In this document: piece after piece, positions 32,535 through 43,279 of the stretch
How positions within the stretch are numbered: position 1 is the first letter of the stretch
How the letters are laid out: each line of letters opens with the position of its first letter
Assembly (NCBI GenBank): GCA_022496805.1
Contig: CM040089.1
Coordinates: 46,484,372-46,548,371 of the forward strand
Origin: Pohlia nutans
Taxonomy: Eukaryota > Streptophyta > Bryopsida > Bryales > Mniaceae
Length of the DNA: 64,000 nt
Reading direction: 5' to 3'
Notes under the pieces: model-generated
The model's input: only the letters and a program-made list of their open reading frames with translations
Database searches by the model: none
What the model was told of the DNA's origin: nothing
Made by a program: the position numbers and the translations under genes

Positions 32535-32966
32535 ATGTCGACGCAATTAGATCTAGATCGTGCTAAACTTGAGGAAGGAAAGAAAATCATACACGCATGG
32601 TGTGTAGATCAAGGGTACACTACTGAGAAGGCGCGGAGGCTGATTCGTTTGCTCAACGCGCCAATTTTGCTTGCGCAACCCGTGAGAGAAGGTCTCACGA
32701 GACAATCCACGCCATCTGGCCTTAGATTTCTGTGGCGTTACCATGCATCCACAATTCTCAAATGGAAGTGGCGAAGGACAGAGGGGGAGCAACACGGCCT
32801 CAACGACGCCATCAATGCGTGGCTACGCACACAATGGTGGCCAGATGCTGGAGCGCCCGTCGATTCAACTCAGTCAGCTGCACATGATGGCAGCAGCTCT
32901 GCCTCCCGATCTGATGCCGGAGGGGACGGCAGTTCCTCCCTCACGAAACGCCACCGTTGCGTATAA
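32535..32966 (+). CDS. Small ORF overlapping the start of the piggyBac gene
   Basis: 143 codons from ATG 32535 (MSTQLDLDRAKLEEGKKI...). It begins like a folded domain: charged helix then GYTTEKARRLIRLLNAPI. It overlaps the transposase start (32743) in another frame. It could be a first exon joined to the transposase by splicing, or an accessory protein. No family recognised. Confidence 0.3.
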   Translation: MSTQLDLDRAKLEEGKKIIHAWCVDQGYTTEKARRLIRLLNAPILLAQPVREGLTRQSTPSGLRFLWRYHASTILKWKWRRTEGEQHGLNDAINAWLRTQWWPDAGAPVDSTQSAAHDGSSSASRSDAGGDGSSSLTKRHRCV

Positions 32967-33195
32967 TGACGGCCTGCGCTGCAGCGGAAATGGGGAAGTG
33001 CAAAGCGACGAGGAGCAAGACCTGCTGGAGCAAGGCACGCTAGATTCCCTGCATGGTTTCTCTGAAGACAGTGATGATACGGACCTAGATGAGCTGATGA
33101 GGGACGAGGGCGCACGCGGCAGTGGACAATCCAGTGATGCTGAGAGCGATTCAGAGGGCCAATTCGATGACAATCCCTGCCCGGATGACGACTCT

Positions 33196-33400
33196 GCTTG
33201 GGGAATCGCAGAAGGAGGGCCGGAGCATCGATCTCACGAAGCGCCTGGGTGGGGAATCGCCGGAGGGCCGGAGCATCAACGAGCTGCAGTGCCTGGGTGG
33301 GGAATCGCCGGAGGGCCGGAGCATCGACGAGCTGCAGTGTCTGGGTGGGGAATCGCCGAAGGGCCAGAGCATAAACGAGCTGAAGCGCCTGTGCATGCAG
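33196..33400 (+). repeat. Four 51-nt repeats in the transposase N-terminus
   Basis: Each unit reads roughly GWGIAxGPEHxRAxxP (17 residues). The nucleotide unit includes GGGGAATCGCCGGAGGGCCG. In-frame expansion; function unknown. Confidence 0.8.
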
Positions 33401-35584
33401 AAAGCTCAAGACAAGGGGCGGAGCGACTGAAGAGCTTGGCGAGAAGGGGGCGGAGCGCGCCGTTTATACCTGCAGCAACAGAGGCCGGCGGCGACCAGAT
33501 CATCGAGCCTGCTCCGGCCTCAAGTACGCGTGGAAGGGCTGGCCGTGGTTCACGAGGCGGACGCGTTCCAGGAAGGCGCGGGTCACACGTTGGACAAGGG
33601 GAGCGGATCCACCTGGCTGCAGAGTCAACGCGTGAGATTGGCGATCAGTGGCTGCAGGGGACGGTGGCCGAATCTGACGCGGAGCGAGGAAGGGGCGGGC
33701 CGCGTGGAGCCAACGGGATGGGCGGAGCTCGTGGACGGGCTCGAGCGCGTGGAGCCCGTGGAGCCCGTGGAGCCCGGAGCGGACCTGCTAGAGCGCGTGG
33801 AGCCGGCGGGGAAGCCGGGGCGGATTCGGCAAATTTGCCTGTTGCAGAGCGTGGACCCCACGAAGGAACGGGCGTCGGCCGAGGTTCACGCGCTAACGTG
33901 GTGAATGCAGCCGAGGGTGATGCGCCAGTCAATGCCCCTCATGAGCTACAGCCGTCTCGTGGACGAGGGGGCCGAGGGCGACGCGGCCGAGGATCCACAG
34001 ATCATCCAAGTGTCCAGTTGACTGAAGTCAATGGCCGTAATGAGGAAGGCGCTGGAGCAACACAGAGAGGTGGAAGGGGTGCGGATTCCAGTGCGCAAGG
34101 CCATCCCAAGCGGCGTAAATTGACACAAGCGGACATTGACAAGACATGGGATCAATCCAGGTCAGAGTACAGCCATGCCTCCTTTGTCTTTTTAGGTGAT
34201 ACTCCTGGACCCACGTGGCAACCGCGGGAAGTACCACCACCTATATGCATTTTTGAGAGATTCATCACACAAATTACCTTAGGTAAATTGTGTGATGAAA
34301 CCAACCGGTATGCCGCAACCGTGAACGAAAAGGGTAGCCTAAGAGGGGGCAAGGATTGGTGGAAACTTACAATTCCCGAATTGCAAGCTTGGCTTGGAAT
34401 TTGCATCTTGATGGGTGTAAAAATTCTACCCAATCATAGGGCCTATTGGAAAGCTAGTGATCCCTTTATGCATTGCCGTGTTATTTCGTCATGCATGTCG
34501 AGGTCACGATTTGAGAGGATCACCGCTTGTATCCATGTTGTCGATGACCGAGGCTTGCCGCCTCGAGGTGACCCCGAGCACAATAAGTTGAGCAAGCTTC
34601 GGTGGCTATTGACCGAAGTCCGTCGTAAATGCCAAGAGAATTGGAATTTAGGACAAATGATTACGGTAGATGAAATGATGGTGAGGTATAAAGGCAAGTA
34701 TTGTCCAATTCGGCAATACTTGCCTAAAAAACCTTGTAAGTGGGGGGTTAAAGTATGGTGCATAGCGGACTCTAGCAAAAAATACGTGTACGACTTTGAA
34801 GTCTACACGGGTGCTTCAATTCGAGGGTCATTACAATCTGCTAAACCCGGAGAGGCAAAAACACGTTATGAAGTGGTTATGAATCTGATGTCGGGATTGC
34901 ATGGGCGTAATCATTTTGTGTTCATCGACAATTTTTTCACTTCGGTGAAATTGTTGATGGATATGGCGCAATTAGGGACATTTGCCACTGGGACAGTGCA
35001 TTCGGATCGCATTGGACTTCCTTCAATGCTTTCGGATAAAAAAAGGTAGAGCACAAAGCCCCAAGGATCGCTCGGTTGGCTCATGCACGTGACCGGTAAG
35101 TTGTCATGTGTAGTACATCAGGAATTTCCGACCCCACTGATTCTGCACTGATTCAGTGCGATTTCCGATATTTCAAGGGTTCGTACGATTTTCGCACTCA
35201 TTCCGCATCGTTGCGTCATTCATCGCAACTACACTGATATGACACGATGTTCGTACAAGCGGATATAGTACTGATTCGACACGATTGATACATCCATTGA
35301 AAATGTATGAATTCAGCACTCTTTATACTCGTCAAATGTCGTGTTTTAATCGTCTTTAAAACTACACTGATTCAGTGCGTTTTTCGTGCGACATCATCTT
35401 TTCCATATCTAGATTTTCTTTTCTTTTTATATCTAAATTTGATCAAAATAGTATTATTAAAAAATATAAAATAAAATAAAATATTAAAAAATAAAAAATA
35501 ATTACTTTCCTCGCTACCCACTTCAATTACACGGAAATTGCCCGCACATGCGGTGGGGCCCACCATAGCTTCCCAAGCTCTATC

Positions 35585-35655
35585 GCCAACGGTGGGATTT
35601 GAACTCTCAACCTCCCGGTTGCTACTCAAGTTCCAAACCACCAAACCACCTCAAA
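35585..35655 (-). repeat. tRNA-like sequence, probable SINE head (minus strand)
   Basis: On the minus strand GAGAGTTCAAATCCCACC fits a B box, with GGTGGTTTGGTGGTTTGG upstream as a possible A-box region. Similar in layout to the plus-strand one at 25776-25850. Confidence 0.4.
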
Positions 35656-35705
35656 CTCTTCATGCATAGAATAGAACTCCACTGGTAGTTATCAAACTTT
35701 TATTT

Positions 35706-36060
35706 TCAGCGGACTTTGAATGTTTTTAACTATGTGAAAGAAACTTTTTTTTCAAATTTTTTTTTGCACTAGATTATGCAAGACGTTTTCTATATATAGG
35801 ATTTTTTTCATAATTTTTTGAATTTTTGAATTTTTTGCCAAAATCGTGGTGGCAGATCAGGGATTCAGGGCTGTGAGCTGTTTTTTTTTTTTTTCAGCGG
35901 ACTTTGAATGTTTTTAACTATGTGAAAAAAGCTTTTTTTCCAATTTTTTTTTGCACTAGATTATGCAGGACGTTTTCTATATCCAGGATTTTTTTCATAA
36001 TATTTTTAATTTATTTATTTTTTGCCAAAATCGTGGTGGTTGTGAGCTATTTTTTTCTGC
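35706..36060. repeat. Tandem duplication, about 190-bp unit
   Basis: TTTCAGCGGACTTTGAATGT starts both copies (about 35706 and 35895). Both include TTGCACTAGATTATGCA(A/G)GACGTTTTCTATAT and end near GCCAAAATCGTGGTGG. T-runs vary in length. Confidence 0.8.
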
Positions 36061-36224
36061 TCCTATGATGAAAAGTACAATGATAACCAATAATACCAAA
36101 TTTGAATTCTAAAAATATAAAGTGTTATTTCTTTAAAATTTTAATGTGTATTGCTTCTAAACTTTATAAATGTAGATCTAAAAATGTTTTGGGAAATTAA
36201 ACCGGAAGTATAATTTAAAGAAGA

Positions 36225-36300
36225 TTCTTGGAATATTCCAAAATATTCCAAAATAATATAAAATATTTTGAAAGATTCCAAAAGATTCCAAAATATATAT
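36225..36300. repeat. GATTCC/GGAAT word run
   Basis: Successive ATTCCAAAATATTCC and AGATTCCAAA words. A mirror-type run occurs at 11547-11632. Simple-sequence character. Confidence 0.5.
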
Positions 36301-37244
36301 TAAAATATTGTACACGGATGTCGTACGAAAATAATTTGCATTATAATAGATACTGAAATCGCACGAATATAACAACAGGCATTAATATGATACGTATACG
36401 ATACTGAATTCGCATTAACTAAAACTGCACGTTATTCGTGTCTTATCAGCCATGTGATGTAGATACACGATTAACGCACGGATTCCGTCAAGCACGACTT
36501 CCGTGCGGAAACAACACTTTTTTGATAATCATGGAAAAGACACTGCATCGACATCTTAGTAATGCATGTCACTTCCGTACTGTAACGACACTTCTAAATG
36601 CACGTATGACGTGCGGAATGAGTGTTTTACGACAAACGCACTGAATCAGTGCAGAATCAGTGGGGTCGGAAATTCCTGATGTATGGGTAGACAAAAAACC
36701 GGTACTTTTGTTATCTACCCATGCTAAACCGGTGTCAAGTGATCCTCTAAACCCAGAGACTATGCCTCGAACTCTCAGCGGCCGCAAACACGATATTCCG
36801 ACATATCTCGTTCATAAAGAGTACACCACGTGGATGCGCGGTGTTGACATATCTGACCAACTCCGCGGTGAGTATTCTTGCCAAGTTAGAAGCCATAAGT
36901 GGTGGCATCGTTTGTTATTTTTCGTGATTGACACGTGTCGTGTCAACTCTTGGATTATGCACAAAAGTTATTCCAAGATGGCGGGGAAGCGGTCACTTGA
37001 GCACATTGATTTCACCATGAATCTAGCGGAGGCTCTTATGGCTAATTGGGGGAAAAGAAGAGGAGTCACTTCGGTTTACAATCGCCGCCCTTGTGTTCAT
37101 TCACTTGTGAAGACCACAAAAAGAAGAGTGTGTAGGCACTGCCACTCCAATACCCTCACTAATTTATCATGTCCACAATGTGGAGACGTGTTTTTCCACC
37201 TTGGGACGTGTTTTTACAAGGCCCATTTTCCACTTTGGCGGTAA

Positions 37245-37902
37245 GATTCTTTCTATACATTTCACATTTTTTATTTCCCCATCATCATTGCATTGTGGCT
37301 AAATGTTTTACCCCTATGTAAATTTTGAAAATTATAGTTTTTGCCATTCATTGATTTGTATGGCTGAGTGCTCATTCTGTGCCATTCACAAATAATGGGG
37401 TTTATTTTTGGCTAAAATAAAATTACGGTAATTCCCCTGTTACAGTAGAGTTAACTGAAAAGAAGGTCTTGGAACATGCCTTTTCAACCTTCTTTCAAGC
37501 GCTCTTTTGAGCTCCCTTGAGCTATGTTTGGGTTGAATAGTGTCGTGTCATAACTTGTCCCCTTTTGGGCCATGGGCTTGGAGCTTTGGTAGGAGGTGTG
37601 GAAGTCATTGCGAGGTGTGGAGAATAATGACAGTGGCTTGCTTTAGATTGTCTCCCAACTCACCTTGAACTAGTTTTCGATCTATTTATATTTCAATATG
37701 AGTTCAAGAGGAGTTCAAGAGGAATTTGCTAAAACTTTCCTCTTTGAGCTGACTTTTCGGTTAACTCTAGTAATCTTTGCAATTCCTGTAATTTTTATGG
37801 AAAGGTCCGAGCAGTAATAAAATTTGTAGCGAATTTTTATTTCTGTTTGCACTAAGGTGCATTCATGGTTCACATAATCATTGTGGTGAGGTTCAAATGG
37901 CA
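37245..37902. other. piggyBac 3' flank, no gene seen
   Basis: Follows the transposase stop. No frame with recognisable content. Confidence 0.4.
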
Positions 37903-38942
37903 TGTACAGTGGGGTCCAACATGGAATGGCGTTTTTGGTTTCGCAGTGAGAATTTTTTTAGTACTGCCAACTTTGAAAGCCTCTCGAGAGCTCAAAAATT
38001 GGTATCTTACCACGAAATTTTTACCAGAGACTCATCTTTAAGTTAATTATATGTATGCCAAATTTCAAGGCCAAAAGATTCACCCAAAAAAAGTTATTCA
38101 GAATCTACCAACATTGGTAGCTGTGGAAATTTTTTCACTGCTGCCAACTTTGACAGCCTCCCGAGAATGGAAATTTTTTTTCCTTACTTTGGTATTTTTT
38201 TGGTAGAAACCAATTTGTGTTAGTAATATATGGTAAAAATCTCAAGTCTAAAAGATTAGGAAAAAAAAAGATATTCCCAATCTACCAACATGTGTAGTTG
38301 TGGGATACAATGGGGAAACCATTTCATTCCTACCAACTTTGAATACTGCCAACTTTGAAAGCCTCCCGAGAGCTCAAAAATTGGTATTTTACCACGAAAG
38401 TTTTACCAAAGAAATATCTTTAAGTGAATTATATTTATGCCAAATTTCAAGGCCAAAAGATTCTCCAAAAAAAAGTTATTCATAATCTACCAACATAGTA
38501 GTCAAAGTTGGTAGCAATGAAATGGTTTCCCCCATTGTTTCCCACAACTACACATGTTGGTAGATTGGGAATATCTCTTTTTTTACTAATCTTTTAGACT
38601 TGAGATTTTTACCATATATTACTAACACAAATTGGTTTCTACCAAAAAAATACCAAAGTAAGGAAAAAAAATTTCCATTCTCGGGAGGCTATCAAAGTTG
38701 ACAACAGTGAAAAAATTTCCACAGCTACCAATGTTGGTAGATTCTGAATGACTTTTTTTGGGTGAATCTTTTGGCCTTGAAATTTGGCATAAATATAATT
38801 AACTTAAAGATGAGTCTCTGGTAAAAATTTCGTGGTAAGATACCAATTTTTGAGCTCTCGGGAGGCTTTCAAAGTTGGCAGTACTAAACAAATTCTCACT
38901 GCGAAACCAAAAACGCCATTCCATGTTGGACCCCACTGTACA
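37903..38942. repeat. 1.04-kb inverted repeat with internal reiterations
   Basis: TGTACAGTGGGGTCCAACAT at 37903 is mirrored at 38942. The arms run nearly to a centre around 38500. Phrases CCTC(C/T)CGAGAGCTCAAAAATTGG and CAAAGTTGG occur several times, so each arm is itself repetitive. A hairpin transcript would be almost fully double-stranded. Confidence 0.85.
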
Positions 38943-40363
38943 GGTAATATCTTCTCCGGCTCGGCTCACCAGCCTGGAATGAAGTTTTTTTTGGGTCTGT
39001 GGAGGCCTTCTCAAATGGAATCGGTGGCAACCGGGTTTTAGATTGGAACTGCAGCTCCTTCAACGCGTGGAAGGGGAGCCGACCCACCTGCCATTTTGGG
39101 ATCCAGTACGCGTGGACCCGGCGGACCTGCCCATTGGTCGCTGTGTATGCAGGAATCTCGTGGATGGCGCGCCGGTTACGCCAAGGGCATCGACGAGCGC
39201 GTGGCGCCCATCCTCTGCTAGCCGCGGCGTCCGTTTTGATTTTTCAAGCTTCGCTTCTGGAAGGGGCAAAGCGACTTCGGTGACTCCCAACTTCGCATTA
39301 TGGTAAAACCGCGGTCGCCTTCTTCCTGGCTTCACTATTTTCTCATGACCTTCATTTTGTACCCGCAGCGTCTGAAGTTTCTTGGTGGTTTTGAATGCGT
39401 CGATGCAGCGCGCGGCAGTCTAAGCGAGCGGCAGCCGACGACTTGGAGCTGGTCCTTCTCTGCATCACCATCTGCGGTTTTCACAAGAGCATTGTCCAGC
39501 CTTGAAGATCTCTTGTGACGGTGAGTGTCACCCCAACTCCGTGATCGCATTTGCTAAGCTGCCTAGTCGCATCTGTACTGATTGGATACAACAATTTTTT
39601 ATTTTATTTTTTTGAATTTGGAGACTTAGTGCATGCAAATCATGAACAAAGAGCACGCGAGTTGAGAGGGCCGAATTTGTACCTTTTGTGCGCATGGTTC
39701 CAACTTCCAAACCCGTGGTCTTTTTATGCAGAAAGGTGAGCATTGCAGCAGACGGGAGCAACTGGGCGCTTGGGAGTCATACCAGTAGGACTTTAGGGTA
39801 GTTCAGCGCTTGTTTTTTTCTTCCTTTGCCCGACTCAAGGACGGGCTGGAAATACATGGGCCCATCTGACACATTTGTGGCAGCTCAACTACTTTTTTGC
39901 ATCTCCTGGCTTCTCATGCTCATCCCAGCCCGGTCACACGGGCACGGACTTGTCCACAGTTGCTACTAAAGTGTCTCACATTGCAAGATTCATAAGTTCA
40001 CAAAAAATGAGGCTAAGCTCGTGCAAAAAAATCTTGGTGATTATGTTGCTGCTGAATTTGTCAAATCAATTTTTTTTCGATTTTTTGGACATGGCCAGAA
40101 TGCCCAAAACCGAAGGAATATCCCAAAAATCCACTCTGCCCGTCGAAGTCAACGGCGAAAAATTCTCGGTCAAACGCTATAATCTCTACATCTATCAATG
40201 CAAATTGCCAAAAAATTTACTCCACACATTCTTCTCGAGAAAACGAACAAGATCATACGGTGGATTTCCAAAAAAATAACCCCTCTGCGGTCTTGTGGAC
40301 GATTGAAAATTTGCTCAAAAACTGCGAAAAAAAATCGCAGAAAATGGTGAGGTCGTTTAGGGG
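38943..40363. other. GC-richer filler inside the piggyBac element
   Basis: 39000-39520 is GC-rich and holds an 87-codon frame (39043-39306) without known domain; it could be captured host DNA. From 39590 it turns AT-rich. The right piggyBac-type terminus closes it. Confidence 0.35.
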
Positions 40364-40367
40364 TTAA

Positions 40368-41097
40368 TACATTGGTTTGGAATAAATGGAGTACCAAATG
40401 CACCATTTTAAAATGCATGTGTGACCAAATTTGCTTGATTGGAGTAAGTTGAAACCCCCAAAATTCCCACTTTAACACTTCCTAAATTCCCGACCCGTAA
40501 AACCCACAAGTACCAAAATTATACCCCCCACAACTTGAAAAAGGTCAATTTCTATTCAACGGGCAACAAGTGCATTGTCATATGGCCAAATGCAAAAATT
40601 CCTAATTCAATGTTACAAGCAAGCACACTAACTTACACTGCACTAGTCTCCCTCCCTCCCTCCCTCCATCCCTCCCTGAGTCAAGTAATGAATGCCATGC
40701 GATGCTATGCTATGCTGCTGCTCATCAGTCTCTCACTGTTGGTATAATTTTGGCATGGCTCCCTCTAGTCCGCTAGCTCTCCAGTATTACATGGAATGGA
40801 ATGGAATGCAGCCAGCAGCCAGCAGCCATTCTTCTGTTGTAGCTTAGTTTCTCCGCAGTCAGCAGTTTCCATCGTCCTCCTACTTGTCATGTAGCTAACT
40901 TCGCTGCCTGCCTGCCTGCCTGCTGCTCACTCTCACTCTCACTCTCTGGGGGAAGGGAAGGGCATCCACCGTAAGTTCCGCCCGGCCCCTACCTACACAC
41001 GTAAGTAAAGTAGTTCAGTTCTTCTCAGGGCACCAACTGAAGCAGTCACCAAGCTTGGTGTTTGCTTCCCAAGTTTGGGTTTTGTTTTGGCATCGTG
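40368..41097 (+). promoter_or_regulatory. Upstream region of the PDV2-like gene
   Basis: Holds microsatellites: (CTCC)n at 40651-40676, GGAATGGAAT near 40797, (CTGC)n at 40903-40924 and TCACTC repeats near 40930. No clear TATA box. Pyrimidine-rich tracts like these are common near plant transcription starts; the exact start is not visible. Confidence 0.4.
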
Positions 41098-43279
41098 ATG
41101 GAGCCCGATGACATCGGCGTCGTGATGACCCGCGCCAGTGAGCTGCACGCCAGCATTTGCGACGCCATTGACAGAGTGGCCTCGCAGTCGCGCTTTCTTG
41201 GCTCCTCCAGCTTCAACGTTGCCGAGCCTGACGATGCCACCGACCTCGACGCCGGGTTGTCCACTAGTTCCACGGACGAGGAGGTGCGCAGCTTGGAGGG
41301 CATCCGCGAGGCGCTGGAGGTTCTGGAGACGCAGCTGGAGTCGCTTCAGGTGCTTTGCCATCTGTTTGATTTCTAGGGTTTCGGCATGCGTTCGATACAC
41401 TTCCTTTTTCAGTTGCCGCAATTCAGGCCTGTCTACATTGTTTGAATTCCGAGCATTAGGTTTCGCATTTTGCACCTCGCAGCCAATTTGTAGGAGCAGG
41501 TCTGTCGTTCCCTCTGGATTCTGGAACCTTCCAAGAGCCATTGTTAGCTCTGTGTATCTCCCTTTTTGTGCATGTAGCATCTCTCTCTCTCTCTCTCTCT
41601 CTCGACATTGCGTTATCCGCAGTCTAGGGTTTCGGCAGGATGAGGAGTTACATGCTCCATTTGAGTCGGTGCAATTCAGGCCTTTGGCTACGTGAGTTAG
41701 TTTAGGCTGAAATTCCGAGGCAAGCACTTCCATTCCACTCTCGTGACATTGCATTATCCCCAGCTTTGGTTGTCATTGAATTTAGGTTTTTGAATTTAAG
41801 GAATTAGATACTCTATTTTGAGTCGGTGAAATTCGGTTGTTGCAATTTCAGAGTTAGTTTAGGATGGAATTCCGGAGCAAGCAATTCCATTCGGAGGTTT
41901 CGCATTTGCCGATTTGTAGAAGCAGGCATGAATTTCAACGTCTGTTGTTTCTGGAACCTTCTAAGAGGCCAGTGTTAGTGTTACCTCTGTGAATCTCCCT
42001 TTTTGTGCGTGTAGCGTCTCTTGCATTATCCGCAGTCTTGGTTGTCACGCTCTAGCTTGCCTCTTCAGCCCTGTTTAGGATTGCAATTTCGGAAAGAGGT
42101 TCGCATGGGCACATCCTTAACCTCAGTTTCACACGGACGAGGTTTTTGAACTGTTCCAGTAGCGTCACATACCAACATAGTGATGATGAGGTCCTGTTCA
42201 CGCTCTCGCATTCATGGTATGGAAACATTTAGGTGTGGAATAAGGTTCTGTCTATACCGTTTTGTCTATACCGTATGATACACTATTTTTTTGGTAGGTT
42301 TATTGCTAAGTCAAACACTATGTATCAGGGTACCCTGATTGACTAGTATTCACTGGAAAGGTTCTCTTTGTTCTCTATCAGGTGGTCCCAAGTTTAAACC
42401 TAGGACACAATTAAAGAAAAGAAGAGCTCTCATTCACTATCTGACAGACACGCTAGGCACATGAAATCATCGACATTAGAAGAATGAACGATGGTGTAGT
42501 TCCTGCACGATGGTCTAACGGGTGTGCCACTGATCATGCTGCGGCAGTCTGTGCAACAGCAACAGCGGCTTCGGAAGGACGCGGCGCTAGCTGAGCTGGA
42601 AGAAAGCAGAAGAGTGCTGCTGTTACGGTTGAAAGAGCATGATGGCCGGGAAATGCAGGTGGTGGAGGAAGCCATGACGTTTGCAGGGGAGCCTGTGAAG
42701 AAGACGGACGACCTCCCCTTGCCGCCCTATCTCCACCCGGTCTCGCCCCTGTACAGCGAGTCGCCCGTCTTCCGCTCGGCCAAGCCCAGCCTGGCCAAGC
42801 AGCTGGATGACCGATGCTCCTTCAACAGCAGCCTCTTCCTCGTGGACGAAACAGCCAACTCGGATACCGAAGCGCCCAATGCCATGGTGAACCCTGTGGA
42901 GATGCAGGTTGAGCAAGCCACCAGTCCACCACATTCTGGCAGATTCTCGCGCGCTTTCACCGGCATGCTCAGCTTCACAGGGAAAACTTTGTTAGTGGTG
43001 GTGTCTGTTGTAGCCTTCTTGGCAGTTTCTGAATTCAACCTGACCGGTGGAAAGTCTCCCAAGCCTAAACCACCTTCGGTACCACCACCGCAGGAATGTC
43101 AGGCCCCCCCCCCGCCACCCGTGCAGGCCAAGCCCAAGCAAGAGCCCGTTCTGGAGTGTCCAGCAGGCTATAAGTGGATAGAAGCCGATGGGATAGTGAA
43201 ATGCGTAGTCAAGGAGCGCGTGGAGCTTCCTTTCCCTCGGGGACTCAAGACTCCGGACGTTTTGCACGGTCGTGGGTGA
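41098..43279 (+). CDS. PDV2: PDV2-like plastid division protein (two exons)
   Basis: Outer-envelope protein that recruits the dynamin DRP5B/ARC5 to the plastid division site and binds ARC6 across the envelope. Exon 1 is 41098-41349 (84 codons), ending LEVLETQLESLQ at a GT donor (41350). Exon 2 starts 42548 after GCGGCAG and ends TGA 43277-43279, phase 0, giving about 327 residues (Arabidopsis PDV2 is 307). Family features: N-terminal MEPDDIGVVMTRASELH; coiled coil LESLQ-SVQQQQRLRKDAALAELEESRR; EEAMTFAGEPV...LPLPPYL; one transmembrane helix at about 228-246 (LLVVVSVVAFLAVSEF); Pro-rich intermembrane part; CPAGYKWIEADGIVKCVVKERVELPF; and a C-terminal Gly, the ARC6 contact in known PDV proteins. 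The acceptor could lie a few codons away. Confidence 0.88.
41581..41603. repeat. (CT)n microsatellite in the PDV2-like intron
   Basis: An uninterrupted CT run inside the 1.2-kb intron. No other structure seen in the intron. Confidence 0.9.

Larger units (their letters stand above)
35116..36681. mobile_element. Non-autonomous TA-type transposon, 1566 bp, inside the piggyBac gene
   Basis: Ends CATCAGGAATTTCCGACCCC... are perfect inverted repeats over 45 bp (35116-35160 and 36637-36681), flanked by TA (35114-35115 and 36682-36683). Removing the element and one TA leaves the transposase frame continuous. The termini contain the palindrome GCACTGATTCAGTGC. No transposase inside. TA duplication suggests a Tc1/mariner-like mobiliser; I cannot identify the family. 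Confidence 0.85.
32743..37244 (+). pseudogene. piggyBac-type transposase, split by an inserted element
   Basis: Cuts and pastes at TTAA. The first frame (32743-35049) has a long low-complexity N-terminus (GWGI..GPEH repeats, RG/ARG-rich 33540-33990), then the DDE_Tnp_1_7 domain: first catalytic Asp in TVDEMMVRYKGK (about residue 643) and second in FIDNFFTS (about 729). An in-frame TAG (35047-35049) ends it, but homology continues to 35115, where a TA-type element interrupts between two valine codons. It resumes after 36681 with WVDKKPVLLLSTHA, the third Asp in GVDISDQLRGEY, and a C-terminal Cys/His domain (CRHCHSN...CPQCGDVFFHLGTC). All three catalytic Asp survive. Confidence 0.88.
31549..40363 (+). 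mobile_element. piggyBac-type DNA transposon with nested insertions
   Basis: Left end CCCCTAACTGCCC follows TTAA (31545-31548). Right end (read inward on the minus strand) CCCCTAAACGACC follows TTAA (40364-40367). Between them is a piggyBac transposase gene on the plus strand. Imperfect subterminal words lie near both ends (TGCATTTTTTGCA, CTGCGATTTTTTTTCGCAG). The 8.8-kb length includes a 1.57-kb TA-type insertion and a 1.04-kb inverted repeat. The match of the termini is short, so the borders are probable rather than certain. Confidence 0.6.

Noticed and set aside
32870..33932. Several long frames antisense or out of frame to the piggyBac N-terminus
   Set aside because: Shadows of GC-rich repeats in the transposase frame.
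39043..39306. GC-rich 87-codon frame in the piggyBac 3' part
   Set aside because: No recognisable domain or splice context; only noted as possible captured DNA.
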